From an uncultured Eubacteriales bacterium (lineage in GTDB: Bacteria > Bacillota > Clostridia > Oscillospirales > Oscillospiraceae), in assembly GCA_959602365.1 (NCBI GenBank), contig CAUGSS010000001.1, positions 115,996 through 179,995 on the forward strand: a DNA stretch of 64,000 nt. Reading direction: 5' to 3'. Under the pieces are notes generated by a model. It did not search any database. It had not been told where the DNA came from and saw nothing but the letters and a program-made list of their open reading frames with translations. Below are positions 58,908 to 64,000 of the stretch, in pieces; positions within the stretch are counted from its first letter, which is position 1; each line of letters opens with the position of its first letter. The position numbers and the translations under genes are program-made.

Positions 58908-60485
58908 GTGAAAAAACGTATTCTTGCAGGTTTCCTGGTGACGGCGATGCTGGCGTGCTTACTCTGCGGGTGCGGAGGAGCAACGACCGAGGTCCCCGGC
59001 TCCAGCGACGAAACTACCGCTTCTTCCGGGGGAACCCAGGTCAGCAGTGAGCGCTCCGCCGCAAACGAGATCATTGTGGGCATTCCCCAGGACTTGGACA
59101 GTCTTGACCCCTATCAGATGGGAACGGCAGGAACTCGAGAGGTCTTGTTCAATGTATTTGAGGGCTTGGTGAAGCTGAGCAGCGACGGCAGCTATGTGGA
59201 CGCTGTGGCATCTTCCCACTCCGTTTCGGAGGATGGCCTGACTTATACCTTCACGCTCCGTGACGGTGTGCTCTTCCACAACGGCGAAGAGGTCACCACG
59301 GAGGACGTGCTCCACTCTTTCGAAGCCTGCGCCGCATCCACAGTGAATGAATCTGTGGCCGCGGCGCTTTCTGCTGCCACCATCACGGCGGAGGGCAATG
59401 ACATTGTCATCACCCTCCCCGAGCCCAACAGCGATTTCCTGGCCTATGTGTCCAACGCCTATATCACTCCGGCGGACTATGAGGACCAGGCCACCGCGCC
59501 GGTGGGCACAGGCCCCTTCCGGTTCGTGTCCTACAGCGTTCAGGAGAGCTTTGTCATCGAAAAGAACCAGGACTACTATGGCACCCCCGCCTCCCTGGAT
59601 CGGGTCACCTTCCGGATCTTTGACAGCACGGAGGCGGAGCTGATGGCCCTGGACGCGGGTTCCATCGACTTGTGCGCCCATCTCCAGTATGACCAGATCA
59701 GCACGCTGACCAACGGCTACAATGTGCTGGAGGGGACCATGAACCTGGCGGTGGCTCTCTACCTGAACAACGCGGTGGAGCCCTTTGACAACGAGCTGGT
59801 GCGCCAGGCGCTGTGCTATGCCATCGATGTGGACGAAGTCATGGCCTTTGCCACCGGCGGCCAGGGGGTGAAGATCGGCTCCTCCATGTTCCCCAGCTTC
59901 ACCAAGTACTTTGACGCCTCCCTGGCGGACAACTACAGCTACGATGTGGAGCGGGCGAAGGAGCTGCTGGCCCAGGCCGGATATGCCGATGGATTCAGCT
60001 TTACCATCACCTATGCCACCGAGTATGAGCACCCCTATGGGGATATGGCCGCGGTGATCCAGCAGCAGCTGGCTGAAGTGGGGATCACGGTGGAGCTCAA
60101 CCCCATCGAGTGGGCCAGCTGGTACACCGACACCTATCAGGGCCGGAACTTTGACGCCACCCTGGTGGGCTTTGACACCAGTGTCCTGACCGCCGGGGGC
60201 ATGCTCCAGCGCTGGACCAGCGGGGCCTCCAACAACATGATCAACTACAGCAACGCCGAGTACGACGAGACCTTTGCCGCCGCCCAGGCCAGCCAGGACG
60301 ACGCGGAGCAGACCCAGCTGTACAAGCGCTGCCTGGAGATCCTGAACGAGACCGCGGCCAACGTCTATATTCAGGATTTGGCCGAGTATGTGGTCATGAA
60401 CCCGGCGCTGGATGGCTATGTGTTCTATCCCCTGTATATCCTGGATATGTCCACGGTGCACTATGTGGATCAGTCCGCTGAGTAA
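58908..60485 (+). CDS. Substrate-binding lipoprotein of ABC transporter (SBP family 5)
   Basis: 525 residues from GTG 58908 (GGAAGGAG upstream). Lipobox LLCGC (Cys22), Ser/Thr linker, then family 5 solute-binding pattern: EIIVGIPQDLDSLDPYQMGTAG in parts, LTYTFTLRDGVLFHNGEEVTTEDVLHSFE in parts, and DNELVRQALCYAIDVDEVM. It delivers peptides, nickel chelates or a similar ligand to the permeases encoded next. Specificity is not readable. It opens a five-gene operon. Confidence 0.92.
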   Translation: MKKRILAGFLVTAMLACLLCGCGGATTEVPGSSDETTASSGGTQVSSERSAANEIIVGIPQDLDSLDPYQMGTAGTREVLFNVFEGLVKLSSDGSYVDAVASSHSVSEDGLTYTFTLRDGVLFHNGEEVTTEDVLHSFEACAASTVNESVAAALSAATITAEGNDIVITLPEPNSDFLAYVSNAYITPADYEDQATAPVGTGPFRFVSYSVQESFVIEKNQDYYGTPASLDRVTFRIFDSTEAELMALDAGSIDLCAHLQYDQISTLTNGYNVLEGTMNLAVALYLNNAVEPFDNELVRQALCYAIDVDEVMAFATGGQGVKIGSSMFPSFTKYFDASLADNYSYDVERAKELLAQAGYADGFSFTITYATEYEHPYGDMAAVIQQQLAEVGITVELNPIEWASWYTDTYQGRNFDATLVGFDTSVLTAGGMLQRWTSGASNNMINYSNAEYDETFAAAQASQDDAEQTQLYKRCLEILNETAANVYIQDLAEYVVMNPALDGYVFYPLYILDMSTVHYVDQSAE

Positions 60486-60516
60486 CGACATTTGAAAAAG
60501 GAGGGAGGCGAGGAGT

Positions 60517-61458
60517 ATGAAATATATCTTAAAAAAACTCTTTGCTCTCATTATTACATTGTTGATTGTTTCCTTCCTCGCCTTCCTGGCTTTTTCCGTC
60601 ATTCCCGGCGACCCCACGGCCAAGATTCTGGGCATGGACGCCTCGCCGGAGCAGGTGGCCGCCCTGCGCGCCCAGCTGGGGCTGGACCGGCCGGTGCTCA
60701 TCCGTTACTGGGAGTGGCTGACCAATTTCATCCAGGGCGACTTCGGCACCAGCTACAGTTACAGCCAGAGCGTGGGGGAGATGCTCTCGGACAAGCTGCC
60801 GGTGACGGCGGCGCTCACCCTGATGTCCTTCCTGTTCACGGTGGTGCTGTCCATCCCCCTGGGCATCCTGGCGGGCAGCGTCCGCAGCCGGGTGCTGGAC
60901 CATATCATCACGGCGCTGGACCAGATTTTCATGAGTGTGCCCCAGTTCTTCATCGGCATTCTGATGTGCTTTACCCTGGGGCTGACCTTTCGCTTTTTTG
61001 TGCCGGGGGAGTTTGTCTCCTATACCCAGAGCTGGCCCCGGTTCCTCTACTATATGATGTTTCCCGCCCTGGCCATTGCCATCCCGCGCATTGCCATGAC
61101 CGTGAAAATGCTGCGGGGCTCTATCCGCAGTGAGCTGAGCCGGGATTATGTCCGCACCTCCCAGAGCCGGGGCAGCGCCCGGCGGACCATTTTGAGCCGC
61201 CATGTGGTGCGCAACGCCATGATCCCCGTCATCACCTTTCTGGCCATCTCCATGGCGGAGATCATGACCGGGACCATTGTGGTGGAGCAGGTATTCACCG
61301 TCCCCGGCATCGGCCGGCTGCTGATCAGCAGCATCAGCAATCGGGATTTCCCGGTGGTCCAGGCCATTGTCGTCATTTTGGCCGCCTGGATTGTCCTGGT
61401 CAACTTCCTGGCCGACGTGATCAATCAGCTGGTGGATCCCCGTATCCGGCTGCAGTAA
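60517..61458 (+). CDS. ABC transporter permease, DppB/NikB type
   Basis: 313 residues beginning MKYILKKLFALIITLLIVSFL, with VIPGDPTAKILG, the HVVRNAMIPVITF EAA loop, and GTIVVEQVFTVPGIGRLL near the end. Six helices. Channel half for the transporter; pairs with the next gene. AGGAGG precedes the ATG. Confidence 0.93.
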   Translation: MKYILKKLFALIITLLIVSFLAFLAFSVIPGDPTAKILGMDASPEQVAALRAQLGLDRPVLIRYWEWLTNFIQGDFGTSYSYSQSVGEMLSDKLPVTAALTLMSFLFTVVLSIPLGILAGSVRSRVLDHIITALDQIFMSVPQFFIGILMCFTLGLTFRFFVPGEFVSYTQSWPRFLYYMMFPALAIAIPRIAMTVKMLRGSIRSELSRDYVRTSQSRGSARRTILSRHVVRNAMIPVITFLAISMAEIMTGTIVVEQVFTVPGIGRLLISSISNRDFPVVQAIVVILAAWIVLVNFLADVINQLVDPRIRLQ

Positions 61459-61475
61459 AAGGGGAGGTCGGAGCG

Positions 61476-62300
61476 ATGAAAACGAAACGGACAAGGAGCG
61501 CGGCGCACAACTCCTTTCTCTATATCGGCGGCGTCCTGGCCGCCCTGCTGACCCTGATGGCGGTGGTCAGCATCTTCTGGACCCCCTATGACCCCACGGC
61601 CATGGACGCCATGGCCAAGATGGCCCCGCCCAGCCCCCAGCACTGGCTGGGCACCGACAACCTGGGCCGGGACGTGCTCTCCCGGATTATGGACGGGCTG
61701 GGCACTTCCTTTGTCATCGCCATCAGCGTGGTGGCCATCGGCTGTGTCTTCGGCATCCTGATCGGCGGCCTGTGCGGCTACTACGGCGGGGTGGCCGATG
61801 CCATCCTGACCCGGGTGTGCGACACCATCACCGCCTTCCCCGCCATGCTGCTGGCGCTGGTCATCGTCAGCGTCATCGGCGGCGGACAGTATAATATCAT
61901 CCTGGCCCTGGGCATTCTGTTCATTCCCAGCTTTGCCCGGATTGTGCGCACCGAGTTCGCCCGGGTGCGCAACCTGAACTATATCCGCAGCGCCCGGCTC
62001 ATGGGGGTCAGCGATGTGCGGATCATGGTGTGTCATATCCTGCCCAACACCATTCCGGTGCTGCTGCCTGCGGTGACCATCGGCTTTAACAACGCGGTGC
62101 TCAGCGAGGCCAGCATGAGCTATCTGGGCATCGGCATCACGCCCCCCCAGGCCAGCCTGGGTTCCATGCTCAGCGACGCCCAGTCCTATCTCCGCAACGC
62201 CCCCTGGTATGCCCTGAGCGCCGGCTGCGCCGTGGCGCTGCTCATCCTGAGCTTCAGCCTGCTGGGCGAGGGGCTGCAGCAGCGCAGTGGAAGGAGCTGA
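61476..62300 (+). CDS. ABC transporter permease, DppC/NikC type
   Basis: 274 residues. First helix (LYIGGVLAALLTLMAVVSIF), then PSPQHWLGTDNLGRDVLSRI, the DppC hallmark, and the EAA loop SARLMGVSDVRIMVCHILPN. Seventeen bp after the previous gene with GGGGAGG upstream. Channel partner of the DppB-type protein. Confidence 0.93.
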   Translation: MKTKRTRSAAHNSFLYIGGVLAALLTLMAVVSIFWTPYDPTAMDAMAKMAPPSPQHWLGTDNLGRDVLSRIMDGLGTSFVIAISVVAIGCVFGILIGGLCGYYGGVADAILTRVCDTITAFPAMLLALVIVSVIGGGQYNIILALGILFIPSFARIVRTEFARVRNLNYIRSARLMGVSDVRIMVCHILPNTIPVLLPAVTIGFNNAVLSEASMSYLGIGITPPQASLGSMLSDAQSYLRNAPWYALSAGCAVALLILSFSLLGEGLQQRSGRS

Positions 62301-62310
62301 GGAGAAAGCG

Positions 62311-63111
62311 ATGGCAAAACTGTTGGAGGTGCGGGACCTGCAGGTCCACTTTCACAACGCGGCCCCGGAGCGCAACGCCGTAGACGGGGTATCCTTCTCC
62401 ATGGAAGAGGGAGAAATTCTGGGGCTGGTGGGGGAGAGCGGCAGCGGCAAGACCGTCACCGCCATGAGCGTCAGCGGCCTGCTGCCCCGGGGAAAAGCCC
62501 AGGTCAGCGGCAGCATCACCCTGGACGGCCGGGAAATCCTCCAGTGCCCGCCCCAGGAGCTGCGCCGGATCCAGGGCGACGAGCTCTCTGTGGTGTTTCA
62601 GGAGCCGATGACCAGCCTGGACCCGGTGATGCGCATCGGCCCCCAGGTGGAGGAGAGCCTGCGGGTGCACACCCGCCTGACCGCCGCCCAGCGCCGTCAG
62701 CGGGCGCTGGAGGCCATGGCCCAGGCAGAGCTGCCCAACCCGGAGGACACCTATCGCCGTTATCCCCATGAGCTCTCCGGCGGAATGCTGCAGCGGGCCA
62801 TGATCGCCGCGGCCATCATCAACCGGCCCAGGCTGCTGCTGGCCGACGAGCCCACCACCGCCCTGGATGTGACCATTCAGGCCCAGATCCTGGCGCTGCT
62901 GCGCAAGCTGAACCGGGAGAACCATATGGCCATCCTGTTCATCAGCCACAACCTCCAGGTGGTGCGCAAGCTGTGCACCCGGGTGGCGGTGATGCAGCGG
63001 GGCAGGGTTTTGGAAGCGGGGCTGGTGGAGGACATCTTCCGTGCGCCCCAGGCGGAGTATACCCGGCGCCTGATCGCCGCCATCCCCACACGGGATAAAA
63101 AGTTGACATAA
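62311..63111 (+). CDS. ABC transporter ATPase, short DppD/NikD type
   Basis: 266 residues. Walker A GESGSGKTV, signature LSGGMLQRAMIA, Walker [13 protein letters not shown], switch His in ISHNLQ. The Cys-rich C-terminal domain seen in the long ATPase of the first transporter (3991-4965) is absent, which is the short NikD-like form. ATG 62311 is used (GAGGAG upstream). Signature Gln-rich GGQRQR is replaced by GGMLQR, as in NikD-type proteins. Confidence 0.9.
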   Translation: MAKLLEVRDLQVHFHNAAPERNAVDGVSFSMEEGEILGLVGESGSGKTVTAMSVSGLLPRGKAQVSGSITLDGREILQCPPQELRRIQGDELSVVFQEPMTSLDPVMRIGPQVEESLRVHTRLTAAQRRQRALEAMAQAELPNPEDTYRRYPHELSGGMLQRAMIAAAIINRPRLLLADEPTTALDVTIQAQILALLRKLNRENHMAILFISHNLQVVRKLCTRVAVMQRGRVLEAGLVEDIFRAPQAEYTRRLIAAIPTRDKKLT

Positions 63112-63159
63112 TTGTCTGACAGACAGACCGCCCCAGGGGCGGAAAAGGAGGGATGCGCC

Positions 63160-63900
63160 ATGGCAGGGGAACCTGTGCTGGAAGTACGGCATCTGAACAG
63201 TTATTATCAGGAGGGACGCAACCTCCTGAACCGGAAGGGCAGACGCCGTCAGGTGCTCCATGACATCTCCTTTCACATCGACCAGGGGGAGATTGTGGGC
63301 CTGGTGGGGGAGAGCGGCTGCGGCAAAACCACCCTGTCCCGGACCATCCTGGGGATGATCGGGGACTATGAGGGGGAGATTATCCACCGCTCTCAGCGCC
63401 CTCAAATGGTGTTTCAGGATCCGTACAGCAGCCTGAATCCGGCCCGGACCATCGGCTGGATCCTGGAGGAGCCGCTGCGGGCCCAGGGCAAGCTCACCGC
63501 CCGGGAGCGGAAGGAGGCGGTGGGGAAGATGCTGGAGAAGATTGGTCTGGGGCAGGAGTACGCCGCCCGGCGGCCCCACGAGCTCTCCGGCGGCCAGCGC
63601 CAGCGGGTCAGCATTGCCTCCGCCGTCATCACCCGGCCCGGCCTGGTCATCGCCGACGAGCCGGTGTCCGCCCTGGACGTGACCATCCAGGCCCAGATTC
63701 TGGAGCTGTTGGTGGAGCTGAAACAGGAGTATGACCTGAGCTATCTCTTCATCAGCCACGACCTGAACGTGGTCTATCAGATCTGTAGCCGGGTGCTGGT
63801 GATGAAGGACGGGGCCATCGTGGAGCAGAACACAGTGGATGAGCTGTTCGACCACCCCCAGCACCCGTATACCCGCCAGCTGCTGGAGGCGGCGGAGTAA
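63160..63900 (+). CDS. ABC transporter ATPase, short DppF/NikE type
   Basis: 246 residues. Walker [10 protein letters not shown], signature [12 protein letters not shown], Walker [19 protein letters not shown] switch. Short, without the peptide-type Cys tail. ATG 63160 follows AAGGAGG. Heterodimer partner of the previous gene and last gene of the operon, ended by a hairpin. Confidence 0.9.
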   Translation: MAGEPVLEVRHLNSYYQEGRNLLNRKGRRRQVLHDISFHIDQGEIVGLVGESGCGKTTLSRTILGMIGDYEGEIIHRSQRPQMVFQDPYSSLNPARTIGWILEEPLRAQGKLTARERKEAVGKMLEKIGLGQEYAARRPHELSGGQRQRVSIASAVITRPGLVIADEPVSALDVTIQAQILELLVELKQEYDLSYLFISHDLNVVYQICSRVLVMKDGAIVEQNTVDELFDHPQHPYTRQLLEAAE

Positions 63901-63912
63901 AAGAAATATCGG

Positions 63913-63945
63913 CCGCCCGGTCTGAAACCAGACCGGGCGGTTCTT
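63913..63945 (+). terminator. Terminator of the second transporter operon
   Basis: Perfect 12-bp stem CCGCCCGGTCTG/CAGACCGGGCGG and TTCTT tail. Confidence 0.8.
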
Positions 63946-63969
63946 ACTGCAATAAGAGCAGAGAGGGGC

Positions 63970-63998
63970 TTGACAGAGATGGCGGCATGCGGCACAAT
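63970..63998 (+). promoter_or_regulatory. Possible promoter of the next gene beyond the window
   Basis: -35 TTGACA (63970-63975), 17-bp spacer, weak -10 CACAAT (63993-63998) at the window edge. Confidence 0.4.
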
Positions 63999-64000
63999 GG

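Overview
The window looks like chromosomal DNA from a high-GC, spore-lineage member of the Clostridia, most likely an Oscillospiraceae relative of Flavonifractor or Intestinimonas. That is inferred from gene content and protein style, not from a search. Support comes from YpeB and SleB germination proteins, Firmicutes-type sigma-A promoters (TTGACA, 17 bp, TATAAT), strong AGGAGG ribosome sites, a CIRCE element, a non-split GltX, flavodiiron protein FprA, and ferredoxin-like aldo/keto reductase and radical SAM enzymes. I see no prophage, no CRISPR array and no intact transposase.

Layout. 1-7 kb: the end of lrgB, a guanidinium-type SMR exporter behind a candidate structured leader, and a five-gene oligopeptide ABC transporter on the minus strand. 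7-11.4 kb: thioesterase, MBL hydrolase and birA (minus), queT (plus), and the rpsF-ssb-rpsR operon. 11.4-14.1 kb: a hairpin-rich element resembling IS200/IS605 ends, abutting an acetyltransferase gene broken by an in-frame UAG, then a radical SAM gene and mutY. 14.2-20.4 kb: tRNA-Leu, a PadR/HAAS-type pair, ComF-like phosphoribosyltransferase, a phosphopantetheinyl transferase, a ketopantoate reductase-like gene, ypeB and a NUDIX hydrolase. 20.4-26 kb: gltX and argS fired from back-to-back promoters, then a secreted M1 peptidase. 26-33 kb: a two-component system with two membrane proteins, HrcA-type regulated hsp20, an HdeD-like protein, a VanZ-RDD fusion and an orphan histidine kinase. 33-39.7 kb: Lrp/AsnC regulator, MATE exporter, flavodoxin-like reductase, TetR regulator, CDP-alcohol phosphatidyltransferase, a long non-coding gap, sleB and a nitrilase-family hydrolase. 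39.7-46.4 kb: a compact operon (YmdB-like, YhaO/YhaN-like nuclease and ATPase, signal peptidase I, aldo/keto reductase) and a small sigma-like/zinc protein pair. 46.4-50.5 kb: tRNA-Thr and tRNA-Tyr, a self-cleaving S24 repressor with a GAAC-N4-GTTC palindrome upstream, pepF, a lipoprotein and a small XRE regulator. 50.6-58.6 kb: gap, a histidine-kinase-like protein without its phospho-acceptor His, a SpoVK/CbbX-like AAA ATPase, a zinc-ribbon/BIG2 membrane protein, fprA and a CNNM/CorC-like protein. 58.9-63.9 kb: a second five-gene peptide or nickel-type ABC transporter on the plus strand.

Most of the window is housekeeping. The points most worth a second look are the orphan IS605-like structured element at 11.4 kb, the leader of the SMR exporter, the S24 repressor with its SOS-box-like palindrome, the kinase-like protein lacking His, the small sigma-like protein pair, and the unexplained 482 bp before sleB. 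Promoter and structure calls were made by eye; no folding or database search was run.
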